Source of the DNA: Shewanella chilikensis
Lineage (GTDB): Bacteria > Pseudomonadota > Gammaproteobacteria > Enterobacterales > Shewanellaceae
DNA: 64,000 nt
Assembly: GCF_002836945.1 (NCBI RefSeq)
Contig: NZ_NIJM01000002.1
Span: 62,001 to 126,000 of the forward strand
Direction: 5' to 3'
The translations under genes were made by a program, and so were the position numbers. Each line of letters begins with the position of its first letter. The stretch's first letter is position 1. The notes under the pieces are model-generated. The model saw only the letters and a program-made list of their open reading frames with translations. It searched no databases and was not told where the DNA came from. Of the stretch, positions 1-9,700 are shown piece after piece.

Positions 1-1692
1 TTGGACCGTATGGGTGCCGACTTCCTGCGTGTTGTAGGTCAGATCAAGCGCGTTTTGGCTGCGACTCCACTAGTTATGACTCTGCCTATCGGCGTTGAAG
101 ACGAGTTCAAGGGCGTTGTTGACGTTCTGAACCGTAAAGCTTACGTATGGGATGATTCTGGTCTGCCAGAAAACTATTCTGAAGAAGCAATCCCAGAAGA
201 CATGGTTGACCTGGTTGAAGAGTACCGTGAGCACCTGGTTGAGACTGCTGTTGAGCAGGACGACGACCTGATGGAAGCTTACATGGAAGGTGAAGAACCT
301 TCTATCGAAGACCTGAAGCGTTGTATTCGTAAGGGTACCATCAACCTGTCCTTCTTCCCCACTTACTGTGGTTCTGCTTACCGTAACAAGGGTATGCAGA
401 TGGTTCTGGATGCGGTTGTTGATTACCTGCCATCTCCAACAGAAGTTGAGCCTCAGCCTCTGACTGACCCAGAAACTGGTGAAGAAACCGGTGAAGTAGC
501 TACAGTATCTGCTGACGAGCCACTGCGCGCGCTGGCGTTTAAGATCATGGATGACCGTTTCGGTGCCCTGACCTTTATCCGTGTTTACTCAGGTAAGCTG
601 AAGAAAGGTGACACTGTACTGAATAGTGCTACAGGTAAAACTGAGCGTATCGGCCGCATGGTTGAGATGCATGCAAACGATCGTAAAGAGATCGACTCTG
701 CTCAAGCCGGTGACATCATTGCCGTTGTGGGCATGAAGAACGTTCAGACTGGTCACACTCTGTGTGATCCTAAGCACGAATGTACTCTTGAACCTATGAT
801 CTTCCCTGATCCAGTAATCTCTATCGCTGTAACTCCTAAGGACAAAGGCGCTTCTGAGAAGCTGGGTGTTGCTCTGGGTAAGATGGTTGCAGAAGATCCA
901 TCATTCCAGGTTGAAACTGACCAGGAAACCGGTGAAACCATTCTTAAGGGTATGGGTGAATTGCACCTGGACATCAAAGTAGACATCCTGAAGCGTACTC
1001 ACGGTGTTGAACTGACTGTTGGTGCTCCACAGGTAGCTTACCGTGAAACCATCACTCAAGCCGTTGAAGACAGCTACACTCACAAGAAGCAGTCTGGTGG
1101 TTCTGGTCAGTTCGGTAAGATTGACTACCGCATCCGTCCAGGCGAAGCTGGTAGCGGCTTCAAGTTCACCTCCAGCGTTGTTGGTGGTAACGTACCTCGT
1201 GAATTCTGGCCAGCAGTTGAAAGCGGCTTCGAAGAAATGATGAACGAAGGTCCTCTGGCTGGCTTCCCTGTACTGGACGTTGAAGTTGAACTGTTCGACG
1301 GTGGTTACCACGCAGTTGACTCCTCTGCGATCGCGTTTGAAATCGCTGCCAAGGGCGCATTCCGTCAATCTATGCCTAAAGCCAAGCCTCAGTTGCTTGA
1401 GCCTGTGATGAAGGTTGACGTGTTCACTCCAGACGATCACGTTGGTGACGTTATCGGTGACCTGAACCGTCGTCGCGGCATGATCAAGGATCAGGAAGCT
1501 GGTCTGACTGGCGTACGCGTTAAGGCTGACGTGCCACTGGCAGAAATGTTCGGTTACATCGGTCACCTGCGTACCATGACTTCTGGTCGTGGTCAGTTCT
1601 CCATGGAGTTCTCTCACTATGCTCCATGTCCTGCCAACGTGGCTGAGACTGTTATTGCAGAAACCAAGGCTCGTAACGCAGCCAAGAAATAA
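1..1692 (+). CDS. fusA: Elongation factor G, 3' part (5' end outside window)
   Basis: The GTPase that drives ribosomal translocation. The gene is cut by the left edge: the first codon in view is the Leu of the G4 NKxD motif (LDRMGADF), so about 141 N-terminal residues carrying the P-loop and switch regions are missing. The 563 residues present match the rest of a roughly 704-residue EF-G: end of the G domain, domain II near residues 165-260, then domains III-V with the conserved stretch around QSGGSGQFG and the C-terminal RGMI and [11 protein letters not shown] blocks. Codon use is that of a highly expressed gene. Shewanella genomes usually carry two EF-G genes; this may be either fusA or the second paralog. 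No str-operon genes (tuf, rpsG) follow, and the next gene is the convergent arcA. Confidence 0.93.
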   Translation: MDRMGADFLRVVGQIKRVLAATPLVMTLPIGVEDEFKGVVDVLNRKAYVWDDSGLPENYSEEAIPEDMVDLVEEYREHLVETAVEQDDDLMEAYMEGEEPSIEDLKRCIRKGTINLSFFPTYCGSAYRNKGMQMVLDAVVDYLPSPTEVEPQPLTDPETGEETGEVATVSADEPLRALAFKIMDDRFGALTFIRVYSGKLKKGDTVLNSATGKTERIGRMVEMHANDRKEIDSAQAGDIIAVVGMKNVQTGHTLCDPKHECTLEPMIFPDPVISIAVTPKDKGASEKLGVALGKMVAEDPSFQVETDQETGETILKGMGELHLDIKVDILKRTHGVELTVGAPQVAYRETITQAVEDSYTHKKQSGGSGQFGKIDYRIRPGEAGSGFKFTSSVVGGNVPREFWPAVESGFEEMMNEGPLAGFPVLDVEVELFDGGYHAVDSSAIAFEIAAKGAFRQSMPKAKPQLLEPVMKVDVFTPDDHVGDVIGDLNRRRGMIKDQEAGLTGVRVKADVPLAEMFGYIGHLRTMTSGRGQFSMEFSHYAPCPANVAETVIAETKARNAAKK

Positions 1693-1710
1693 GGATTAAT
1701 TATCCTGATA

Positions 1711-1738
1711 AAACCCGCCTTGATGGCGGGTTTTTTTA
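1711..1738 (+). terminator. Rho-independent terminator of fusA
   Basis: A 9-bp stem (aaacccgcc / ggcgggttt) lies 19 nt after the fusA stop and is followed by a run of T residues. Confidence 0.9.
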
Positions 1739-1831
1739 TAGGCGAATATCTTGTGCCGCGAAGTCGGCAGAATCAAATTTGCACTCAGCTCGGCGGATGC
1801 CGATAAATATCAGTGGTCGCTTAACCTCGAC

Positions 1832-1849
1832 TTTTAACTACAGTTAAAA
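1832..1849. repeat. Perfect inverted repeat ahead of a tiny ORF
   Basis: TTTTAACT-AC-AGTTAAAA is a perfect 8-bp inverted repeat with a 2-nt spacer. It sits just upstream of an AAGGGG sequence and a 33-codon ORF. It looks like an operator or a small hairpin. Its function is unknown. Confidence 0.5.
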
Positions 1850-1865
1850 AGGGGATAATTACCGT

Positions 1866-1967
1866 ATGGCAACTGTTTCCGAAAGTGGCATATGGCATAG
1901 GACCTACGGTGAAGAAGCTGAGATTGACCTTGAGGAAGCCAGAGAGATAGGGGGCAGGAACAGGTGA
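1866..1967 (+). CDS. Possible 33-residue small protein
   Basis: An ATG-initiated ORF in the fusA-arcA gap encodes a short, acidic, hydrophilic peptide beginning MATVSESGIWHRTYGEEAEI. A GGGG-rich potential ribosome site lies about 11 nt upstream, slightly far, and a perfect 18-bp palindrome precedes it. No family is recognised. The ORF is short enough to be chance, and only the upstream signals argue for it. The rest of the gap from 1739 to 1980 shows nothing else. Confidence 0.2.
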   Translation: MATVSESGIWHRTYGEEAEIDLEEAREIGGRNR

Positions 1968-1982
1968 TAAGGGCAGATAAAC

Positions 1983-2009
1983 AAAAGCCAGCTTGATAAG
2001 CTGGCTTTG
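1983..2009 (-). terminator. Terminator of arcA
   Basis: An 11-bp stem (aaagccagctt / aagctggcttt) with a 3-nt loop is followed on the minus strand by TTTTGTTTAT. It lies just past the arcA stop codon and may also back up fusA transcription. Confidence 0.85.
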
Positions 2010-2028
2010 TATTGACTGATAAGTTTTA

Positions 2029-2745
2029 TCAGTCTTCCAGGTTACCACAGAAACGGTAGCCTTCGCCGTGGATGGTGGCGATGATTTCCGGTGTATCAGG
2101 CACACTTTCGAAATGCTTACGGATACGGCGGATAGTCACGTCAACAGTACGGTCATGTGGCTTGAGTTCACGGCCGGTCATCTTCATCAGCAGCTCGGCG
2201 CGGCTGAGGATCTTGCCTGGGTTTTCCACGAAGTGCAGCATGGCGCGGAATTCGCTACGCGGCAGCTTGTAAGATTCACCCTGTGGGCTGACCAGTGAAC
2301 GGCTGTTGATTTCCAGGCTCCAGCCATTGAAACGATAATGTTCCACGGCGGCCTTTTCTTCAATTTCAGCACCTGAGCTGTTGACGCGAGTCAGCAGGTT
2401 GCGGGCACGAATAGTCAACTCACGAGGGTTGAACGGTTTGGTGATGTAATCATCAGCACCGATTTCCAAGCCCAAGATCTTGTCTACTTCGTTGTCACGA
2501 CCGGTAAGGAAGATGAGACCGATATTGTTGATTTCGCGCAACTCCCGCGCCAACAGCAAACCATTCTTACCCGGCAGGTTGATATCCATAACTACCAGGT
2601 TCACCTTGTTTTCCTGCAAGGCTTTGTGCATCTCTGCGCCATCATTGGCTTCGGTTACCACATAACCTTCTGCCTCGAAAATACTTCTCAGCGTGTTACG
2701 GGTAACGGCTTCATCTTCAACGATCAGAATGTGCGGGTTTTGCAT
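2029..2745 (-). CDS. arcA: Aerobic respiration control response regulator ArcA
   Basis: An OmpR-family response regulator of 238 residues, the same length as E. coli ArcA. The receiver domain (about 1-120) shows the acidic pocket E10-D11, the phosphoacceptor D54 in VMDINLPG and the conserved Lys of ITKPF. The winged-helix domain follows (about 135-232), with LPRSEFRAM and [11 protein letters not shown]. ArcA controls the switch between oxic and anoxic metabolism. In Shewanella the cognate sensor is a split ArcS/HptA system, and none of it is encoded nearby. The gene stands alone, convergent with fusA, with a long upstream gap that it shares with the divergent gene at 3306. Confidence 0.96.
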   Translation of the reverse strand: MQNPHILIVEDEAVTRNTLRSIFEAEGYVVTEANDGAEMHKALQENKVNLVVMDINLPGKNGLLLARELREINNIGLIFLTGRDNEVDKILGLEIGADDYITKPFNPRELTIRARNLLTRVNSSGAEIEEKAAVEHYRFNGWSLEINSRSLVSPQGESYKLPRSEFRAMLHFVENPGKILSRAELLMKMTGRELKPHDRTVDVTIRRIRKHFESVPDTPEIIATIHGEGYRFCGNLED

Positions 2746-3161
2746 GTTATTTACCTAATTAAATCAGTTTATCTAACCATGAGCGCGGGTGACGCTCCGC
2801 TATACTCTCTAAAACGCCAACATTCACAGGGTTCACGTAAGTGCTGTTCAAAACTGAAATGAAACGGCAACACACTTCATGATTAGCAAAAAGTATGCTC
2901 TCCACCCGGAGAGGCGCGAACTGTACTCTCTAGGATTCCCAGTGGCGGGATTTAGTTCCTGAAAGACATGGAAAATCCAGAAAATGCGATCTTAAAACCA
3001 GATTACATTTGGTACAGAGTCGTTATCGATAGAGACTTATGCTGTCGCGTAATGGCGCTAGCCTGGTCACACGCTTAACTCTAGGCCTCAGTCGATACAA
3101 TCCATTGTACTAGGATTAGGCATTTGTTAACAAATGAAATGTTAACAAATTAATGTTTAAC

Positions 3162-3177
3162 TATGATCTATGTCACA
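3162..3177. promoter_or_regulatory. CRP-like binding site, distal
   Basis: TATGA-N6-TCACA matches 9 of 10 core bases of the CRP consensus TGTGA-N6-TCACA. CRP is a main regulator of anaerobic respiration in Shewanella. The site is centred 65 bp upstream of a second such site. Confidence 0.55.
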
Positions 3178-3226
3178 GGTTTTTATGTTAGATATTGAAA
3201 CTTAAGCATTTTGTGTTTTGCCTTAC

Positions 3227-3242
3227 TGTGAGCTTGCTCACG
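3227..3242. promoter_or_regulatory. CRP-like binding site, proximal
   Basis: TGTGA-N6-TCACG matches 9 of 10 core bases of the CRP consensus. It lies about 28 nt upstream of a TAGAAT hexamer and 64 nt from the start of the DUF3293 gene. Confidence 0.6.
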
Positions 3243-3305
3243 GGGCTAGGGGATTTCGTAAGCCTTTGCTAGAATAACTCCGGTTCATTAGAGACAGATA
3301 CTACA

Positions 3306-3740
3306 ATGGATGCTGCATTTGAAAGTCTCTGGCAGTACTACCAGAGCGCATGCTTTTTTTTGACTCAGTCGTTTTCTTCCGCTGTTCCTTTTGCCATTGT
3401 CACCGCCCATAATCCCCTAGGGCAAAAACTGACTTCCTGCCAAAACCGTCTTCTCGATCGGCAATTACAAGGTGATATTGATAAGCTGGGCATACCCTAT
3501 CGGGCTATTATAGGTGCGGCCGATGATCTCAGTCATATGGAAAAAAGTTGGGCCCTTTTTTTGGATAAGGCTGCGGCAATCGAGCTAGCATTCAAGTACC
3601 GTCAGAATGCACTTTATTATGTGGATAAAGGCTTGCTGACCTTAGTGCCCTGCCATAAAGGTGAGCATGAAATAGAGCTTGGATTATTTGCAAACCGAGC
3701 TCGTTTGGTCAATGAATTACCTGAACTTAGTGATAAATGA
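3306..3740 (+). CDS. DUF3293 domain protein
   Basis: A soluble protein of 144 residues that fits the DUF3293 family: an FAIVTAHNP motif near residues 29-37, followed by a helical segment in which N...L...L residues recur, and a YRAIIGAADD stretch. No catalytic motif, signal peptide or membrane segment is visible, and the function of the family is not known. The gene sits alone upstream of the lysC riboswitch. The two CRP-like sites and GTTAAC repeats in front of it suggest carbon- or redox-linked expression; that part is inference. Confidence 0.75.
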   Translation: MDAAFESLWQYYQSACFFLTQSFSSAVPFAIVTAHNPLGQKLTSCQNRLLDRQLQGDIDKLGIPYRAIIGAADDLSHMEKSWALFLDKAAAIELAFKYRQNALYYVDKGLLTLVPCHKGEHEIELGLFANRARLVNELPELSDK

Positions 3741-3772
3741 GTTGAGGATATTTCATCAGATGCAAATTAGCA

Positions 3773-3800
3773 TTGACTTCATAAGGGCTTTATTGCTAAT
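3773..3800 (+). promoter_or_regulatory. Putative sigma-70 promoter of lysC
   Basis: -35 TTGACT (3773-3778), 16-nt spacer, -10 GCTAAT (3795-3800). The predicted start near 3807 lies about 20 nt before the riboswitch aptamer. Confidence 0.55.
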
Positions 3801-3827
3801 TTTTTCATCCCTTTCGCAAGAAAGGAA

Positions 3828-4000
3828 CAGAAGAGGTGCGTTAACTAGGTAGTGAGTCAGAGGAAGCCAATTTCCAATGACGGCTCATGAGGGAGATTAA
3901 CGCCGAGGTCGGGATGCGCATTGGTAATGCTCTCCGGTCGGTTGGTCAGGCTGAATCCTGGCGGCTGTCACCTGGTTTTGGTGGAGAGCTTCTGGTGACG
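3828..4000 (+). ncRNA. Lysine riboswitch (L box)
   Basis: The leader carries the hallmarks of the lysine riboswitch: AGAGGTGCG at 3833-3840, a purine-rich core with GAGGGAGATTAACGCCGAGG, and the late GGTCAGGCTGAATCC and TGTCACC blocks, in the order found in the E. coli lysC leader. The outer P1 helix can form between CAGAAG (3828-3833) and CTTCTG (3989-3994). A competing helix is possible between GTCACC (3967-3972) and GGTGAC (3994-3999), which uses the strand around the 3' P1 arm. Lysine binding should stabilise P1 and lower lysC expression. Confidence 0.93.
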
Positions 4001-4135
4001 ATCGCTTTTTCCCTACTTTGGGGTGCGTTATCTCAGCACCAGGCTCTTCGAACGTTATCTGTTCGGAGCTTAACTCATGAAGTTTATTCTCGTTATCGAC
4101 CTTTCCCTGTCACCTGCCTGTGGGGGAATGCGCTG
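4001..4135 (+). promoter_or_regulatory. lysC leader expression platform
   Basis: Between the aptamer and the lysC start lie a hairpin ggtgc-N9-gcacc (about 4023-4041), a hairpin cgaac/gttcg (about 4048-4065) and TTCCC (4103-4107), which can pair with the GGGAA that forms the ribosome site just before ATG 4136. There is no strong terminator with a T tract, so control of translation or mRNA decay, as known for E. coli lysC, seems more likely than simple termination. Confidence 0.5.
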
Positions 4136-5503
4136 ATGTCTCTTGTTGTTGCCAAGTTTGGCGGTACCTCAGTTGCCGATTATCAGGCGATGAATCGCTG
4201 TGCCGACATAGTGCTTGCAAATTCAGCCACCCGTTTGGTTGTGGTGAGTGCATCCAGTGGTGTAACCAATCTGTTGGTGGAGCTATCTCAGGCAGACATG
4301 GGAGATGAGCGTCGTCTCAAACTACTGAAAGATATTGCCACCATTCAATATGCAATTCTGGACAAACTTGGCAGACCTGCCGATGTTGCCGCAGCGCTGG
4401 ATGCTTTGCTCAGCCGCATGGCAACGCTCAGTGCCAAGCTGTTGCAGGCGCCGAGTCATGCTATGGTGGATGAGATCCTGTCCCTTGGTGAGCAATGCTC
4501 TTCAGCGCTGTTTGCCGCGGTTTTGAGAGAACGCGGTGCCAAGGCCAGCGCCTTTGATGTGCGTCAGGTGATGCGTACTGATAGCCATTTCGGTAAGGCC
4601 GAACCACAAATCGCCGAGCTAAAGCGACTGGCGACAGAGAAATTAAAACCCTTGCTTGAGCAGCAACTGCTGGTGACCCAGGGCTTTATCGGCGCCGATG
4701 CCGATGGCCGAACCACTACACTTGGACGTGGCGGCAGTGATTATTCCGCGGCTCTGTTGGCAGAAGCTTTGGAAGCCGATGCGGTCGAGATCTGGACCGA
4801 TGTAGAAGGAATTTACACCACAGATCCCAGACTGGCTCCCAACGCCAGGCCTATCGCAGAAATCAGTTTTAACGAGGCGGCAGAGATGGCCACCTTTGGT
4901 GCCAAGGTGCTGCACCCTGCCACCATCTTGCCGGCGGTGCGTCAACAGATCCAGGTGTTTGTCGGCTCCAGTCGGGCACCGGAAAAAGGCGGTACCTGGA
5001 TCCGTCACCAAGTGGAAGATGAGCCGGTATTCAGGGCTGTTGCGGTGAGACGAGATCAGACTCTGCTTAACTTGCACAGTTTGCAGATGTTGCATGCCCA
5101 AGGCTTTTTGGCAGAGACCTTTGCTGTGTTGGCGCGGCACAAGATCAGTGTTGACCTCATTACCACCTCAGAGGTGAATGTGTCGCTGACCCTGGATAAA
5201 ACGGGCTCAGATTCGGCCGGCAAGGGGCTTCTGACCGAAGCACTGCTGCAAGAGTTATCGCAGAACTGCCGTGTGCGGGTGGAAGACAAGCTGGCTCTGG
5301 TGGCCATCATAGGCAACAAGATAGCCACTACCGCCGGGATCTGTCGCCGGGTATTTGAAGTGCTTGAACCCCATAATGTCCGAATGATCTGTCAGGGTGC
5401 CAGTCCGCACAATCTTTGTGTCTTGGTGTCGGAAGCCGAAGCCGGTGATGTGGTAGCCGCTTTGCATCGCAACCTGTTTGAAGGTGCTCAGGATGCAGCT
5501 TGA
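4136..5503 (+). CDS. lysC: Lysine-sensitive aspartokinase
   Basis: Phosphorylates aspartate, the first step toward lysine, threonine, methionine and diaminopimelate. The protein has 455 residues (E. coli LysC 449). The amino acid kinase domain starts with AKFGGTSV at residues 6-13 and continues through TLGRGGSDYSAALLAEAL and IWTDVEGIYTTDPR. Two ACT domains follow from about residue 300 (for example VALVAIIGNKI). I chose ATG 4136 because it follows GGGGGAA at a workable distance and gives MSLVVAKFGG. The reading frame stays open upstream to 3887, but that stretch is the riboswitch and is not coding. The stop overlaps the start of the next gene. Confidence 0.95.
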   Translation: MSLVVAKFGGTSVADYQAMNRCADIVLANSATRLVVVSASSGVTNLLVELSQADMGDERRLKLLKDIATIQYAILDKLGRPADVAAALDALLSRMATLSAKLLQAPSHAMVDEILSLGEQCSSALFAAVLRERGAKASAFDVRQVMRTDSHFGKAEPQIAELKRLATEKLKPLLEQQLLVTQGFIGADADGRTTTLGRGGSDYSAALLAEALEADAVEIWTDVEGIYTTDPRLAPNARPIAEISFNEAAEMATFGAKVLHPATILPAVRQQIQVFVGSSRAPEKGGTWIRHQVEDEPVFRAVAVRRDQTLLNLHSLQMLHAQGFLAETFAVLARHKISVDLITTSEVNVSLTLDKTGSDSAGKGLLTEALLQELSQNCRVRVEDKLALVAIIGNKIATTAGICRRVFEVLEPHNVRMICQGASPHNLCVLVSEAEAGDVVAALHRNLFEGAQDAA

Positions 5504-6599
5504 ACACCTGCCGGTTGGGGAGCTGGCCGCAGGTCAGCCTCTGACCATACCCGTTTATCGCTTCAAAGGCACCAGTCATAAGGCACCCAGCGTCTATATT
5601 CAGGCTAATGTGCATGGCGCCGAGGTGCAGGGCAATGCGGTGATTTTGCAGCTGCTGCAGTACTTCAGAGATTATCCGCCTCTGGGAGATATCACCCTGG
5701 TGCCTCTGGCCAACCCCTTGGGGATTAACCAGAAAAGCGGTGAGTTTACCTTGGGCCGTTTCGATCCCATCACAGGTATTAACTGGAACCGAGCTTATCT
5801 GGATCAGGCCGTCCAGCTGGATGATTGGTATCTACAGCACAGTGAGTTGCCGGAGCAAGCACTGTTTGACGCTTTTCGTCAGCTTCTCATTGCCAACTGT
5901 GAACAGGCATTGGCCAATCCTTGGGGAGTGACGACCGGCCAGAGATTGGCACTCAATCTGCAGAAACTGGCGCACAGTGCTGACATAGTGCTGGATCTGC
6001 ACACTGGTCCCAAGTCCTGTAAACACCTCTATTGCCCCGAGTATGAGCTGTCCGCTGCAGGTTACTTTCATATTCCCTACACCTTGGTGATGCCCAAAGG
6101 CTTTGGCGGCGCCATGGATGAAGCGGCCTTCAATCCCTGGTGGCAACTTAGCGACTATGCCAAGAGTCGCGGGCGAGAGCTGAAAGTCGCAGTATCGGCC
6201 TTTACCTTGGAGCTTGGCAGTCAGGAGCGTATCGATCTTGCCGATGCCAGTCGCGATGCCGAAGGGATATTAAGTTATCTGAGCTATAGAGAGGTGATAG
6301 CCCAGAGCGTACAACCCGAGGTGATGCCGCGTTTTGCTTGTTTGCTGAAAGACTATCGAAAGTTTCATGCACCTATGGCCGGTATGGTGGAATATCTGGC
6401 CAAGCCGGGGGTGCCTTTGTCCGCCGGCGCGCCTCTGGTCAATATGCTCAGGCTCGACCGAGTCGATGCCGGTACTGAAGTCACCAGGCTCTCGCTTAAT
6501 GAGGATGTGATCCCCGTGCTACATTTTGCCTCGGCGTCTGTGCACCAGGGAACTGAGCTCTACAAGGTGATGACCAACTACTTTACTCTTTTTGATTAA
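5493..6599 (+). CDS. Succinylglutamate desuccinylase/aspartoacylase-family zinc deacylase
   Basis: A 368-residue M14-type metallohydrolase of the AstE/AspA family, which removes acyl groups from amino acids. Zinc ligands are visible as H41 and E44 in NVHGAE and H170 in LDLHTG; the Glu of AFTLELG near residue 235 is the likely general base. The C-terminal part (about 290-360) resembles the beta-barrel domain of the family. The ATG lies inside lysC with an 11-nt overlap and an AAGG site 8 nt upstream, so it is translationally coupled to lysC and under the same lysine riboswitch. A TTG at 5478 is an in-frame alternative. The acyl substrate is not known; the context suggests one in lysine or diaminopimelate metabolism. 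Confidence 0.82.
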   Translation: MQLEHLPVGELAAGQPLTIPVYRFKGTSHKAPSVYIQANVHGAEVQGNAVILQLLQYFRDYPPLGDITLVPLANPLGINQKSGEFTLGRFDPITGINWNRAYLDQAVQLDDWYLQHSELPEQALFDAFRQLLIANCEQALANPWGVTTGQRLALNLQKLAHSADIVLDLHTGPKSCKHLYCPEYELSAAGYFHIPYTLVMPKGFGGAMDEAAFNPWWQLSDYAKSRGRELKVAVSAFTLELGSQERIDLADASRDAEGILSYLSYREVIAQSVQPEVMPRFACLLKDYRKFHAPMAGMVEYLAKPGVPLSAGAPLVNMLRLDRVDAGTEVTRLSLNEDVIPVLHFASASVHQGTELYKVMTNYFTLFD

Positions 6600-6787
6600 G
6601 TTAAATCCCGGTGTGAACTTGATTTTAACGTCTACTATTCTGTAAATGGCTGATAAATTGTAATTTTTTGTGTATTTGTTTTTAATTTGTATCTGTCGAT
6701 GTTACAAGTGTTGGGCGCCCTTGTTTTTAGGGTGTTTTAAAACGGAAGCATAAAACAACAATAAACAGTCTTAATGGGAGTAGACAA

Positions 6788-9700
6788 TTGAAGAGTCAAG
6801 TTGCAATAGCTGTATCAGCAGCACTGTTATCCATGTCATGCCATACCCAAGCCGCGCCGTTGAGCGTATCAGATCCATTTATTTCTTCGGATCTGCTTAG
6901 TGCGTCAAGCGGCCGCAAAGGGCAACAGCAAGGGGTGGGGCAACATAAGTTTGTCAAAGAGCCTGGACTTGCTGAGGGGAAATACACTTATATAGTGCGC
7001 TTGAAAGATCCCTCTGTGGCGAATTATGCCGGTGGTATTGCCGGGCTTGAAGCCACCAGTCCACAGAGAAGCCAAGGGCTGGCGTCTCAAAAGTCTCCCA
7101 AGCTGAATACCGCCAGTGTGGCGGTGAAGTCCTACGTGAAGTATTTGAATGCCAAGCAACAGAACTTTTTAATGAGTGCCGCGGCACAAGGGGTTCAGTT
7201 ACAGGCTAAGGCCAGGTATCACTATGCCTTTAATGGTCTGGCGGTCACCATGGATCAGCAGCAGGCAGAAGCCCTATCCAAGCTACCCGAAGTGGCTTTC
7301 ATTGAGCGGGAAAGCCTCTATTCAATGGATACCGACAGCAGCCAGAGCATGATAGGTTCTCCCAAAGTGTGGGACGGCAGTGCTACAGGGACTCGGGCTA
7401 TGGGAGAAGGGGTTATAGTCGGGGTGATCGATTCGGGGATCAACAGTGATCATCCATCCTTTGCCGACATTGGGGGAGATGGTTATGACCATACCAATCC
7501 CTGGGGACAAGGTGTTTACGTTGGTGACTGTGCGGTAGAGTTCTCTGACATGTGTAACGATAAGCTAATCGGAGTCAGAAGTTATCCAGAGATTACCGAT
7601 AGTTATGATGATGAGGAGGTCTTTGGTCCAACGCCTCCTGCCAAGAATGGTGAGGATTATGGTGGTCATGGTTCTCACACTGCCGGTACTGCAGCGGGCA
7701 ATATCCTTAAGAATGTCCCCTATGTTGCCGGTGAAGTCGGTGAAGCTCGGGGGGATGGCATAGAGACCGGTCTCGAGTTTACACAAATATCCGGGGTAGC
7801 TCCCCATGCCAATATTGTCGCCTATCAGATCTGCCGTCCGGGCAACAATGGCGATAGATACTCAGGTTGCCCCACATCGGCGATTCTCAAGGCTTTGGAT
7901 GATGCTATTGCCGACGGAGTGGATGTGATCAACTATTCCATCAGCGGCGGTGGTTTCCCTTGGGCAAGTTCTACTGAAATGAGCTTCCTGGCAGCCCGTA
8001 ATGCCGGCATCTTCTCTGCCGTATCGGCCGGGAATACTTCTGCATCGGTTGGCCAAGTTCCCTTTTCTTCACCCAAGAATGCGCCTTGGTATACCTCAGT
8101 TGCGGCATCAACCCACAACCGGGAAGTGCGCTCCACTCTGGAGTTCAACGGTGACCTGCTGGATTACACTCAGGGAACCGGGCCGGTAATGACTGCAGAC
8201 ATCAGCGCACCTTTGGTGTATGCCGGTGACTTGGCAGCTGATAATTTCGAAGGTTGCAACGCCTTTGCCGCCGATGCGTTCAAGGAGCAGTTGGCGTTGA
8301 TTAAGCGCGGCGGCTGTAATTTCGCCGACAAAGTCAATAATGCCAAAGATGCGGGAGCAGTAGGGGTTATCGTCTTTAACAAAGACGGTGAAGGCAACGT
8401 TAGAAGCAAGATGTCCGGACTTGGCAACACCAGTATCCCCTCTGTTTTCATCGGCAATATTGACGGTTTGGCCGTCGTGGATGCGCTGGCGGCTACGCCA
8501 GGCTTGGTGGCCAAAATCAATGCCACTCCATCGGCCGTTGAGCGTCAGACCGATGTGTTGGGAAGTTTCTCTCTACTTGGACCAAACCGTTACTTAGATG
8601 TGATTGCGCCTTCGATTTCAGCACCGGGTGTGGATATCTATGCCGCTTATGCTGATGAGCAGTATGGCCATGAAGTAACAGGGACAGATCCTGCCGATTA
8701 TACTCTGATGTCCGGTACTTCTATGTCCAGTCCTCATGTGGCGGGCGCCGGGGCGCTGCTGAAGTCGGCTCATCCTGAGTGGACGCCGGATAATATCCGT
8801 TCAGCCTTGATGCTGACGGCAACAACAGCCAGTGCTATGACCAAAGCCGATGGCAAGACTACCGCGGATCCGTTTGATGTGGGTGCCGGCCGGATCCGGG
8901 TTGATTTGGCCGCCAAGACAGGGCTTATCATGGATGAGTTGGCGGACAATTATGAGTTTGCCAATCCAGAACTCGGTGGTGATCCCAGACGTTTGAATCT
9001 TCCCAGCATGTCTACTAGCCGATGTGTTAACAGTTGCAGTTGGACTCGAAAAGTCACGGCTACCAAAGACGGCGTATGGAGCGCTGCCGGGGTGGCGACG
9101 ACTGAAGGGCTGAAAATAACTGTTTCGCCTGAAAACTTTACTCTGACCAAGGGGCAGTCGCAGCTGGTGACTGTCACTGCCGATATCACAGGAGTGAACT
9201 CAAGTGATTGGGCGTTTGGTAACCTGCTGTTGACCTCGAGTAACCACCCTGATGCGGCCATGCCTGTGGCGGTTAAAGCTGCCCGTGACAATTTGCCGGA
9301 CAGTTTAACCATCAGAGCGGGACGAGATGCCGACGAGCTGACTTTCAGCGAGCTGAAATCGCTGGATATGACTGGACTGGATGCAGAAGTATCTGTCTTG
9401 GCTCTGGCCGACAGTTTTGAAGGCGTGCTGAAGCAAGATTCGAATGTTGGTAGCTTCCTGGACGACATTACCGATGGTGTCGCCTTCGTCGCCTACAGGG
9501 TTGAAGAGGGGGCAAAGCTATTCAATACCACTATTACTGCCACCAATTCCCCGGATTTGGATCTCTATGTGGCGATAGACAGAGATAGTGACGGGTCGTT
9601 GGATGCCCTTGTCGGCCAATCGGCCAGAGCCGGTTCTGATGAATCTGTCAGTATCAGTAATCCAGAAGTCGGTGACTATTATATTTTTGTGCAAAACTAT

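Larger units (their letters stand above)
2746..3305. promoter_or_regulatory. Divergent regulatory region between arcA and the DUF3293 gene
   Basis: This 560-nt gap has no convincing ORF. The half near the DUF3293 gene holds three GTTAAC-like elements (3126-3131, 3141-3146, 3154-3161) and two CRP-like palindromes (3162-3177 and 3227-3242). A possible -10 hexamer TAGAAT lies at 3270-3275. The arcA-proximal half contains no recognisable element. Confidence 0.6.

Noticed and set aside
901..1617. 238-codon minus-strand open frame
   Set aside because: Lies fully antisense to the well-supported EF-G gene; high-expression codon bias in fusA creates long antisense frames.
1821..2105. 94-codon minus-strand frame
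   Set aside because: Overlaps the end of arcA in another frame and crosses the arcA terminator; no ribosome site.
3887..4135. N-terminal extension of lysC
   Set aside because: This stretch is the lysine riboswitch and its platform; the conserved protein starts at ATG 4136.
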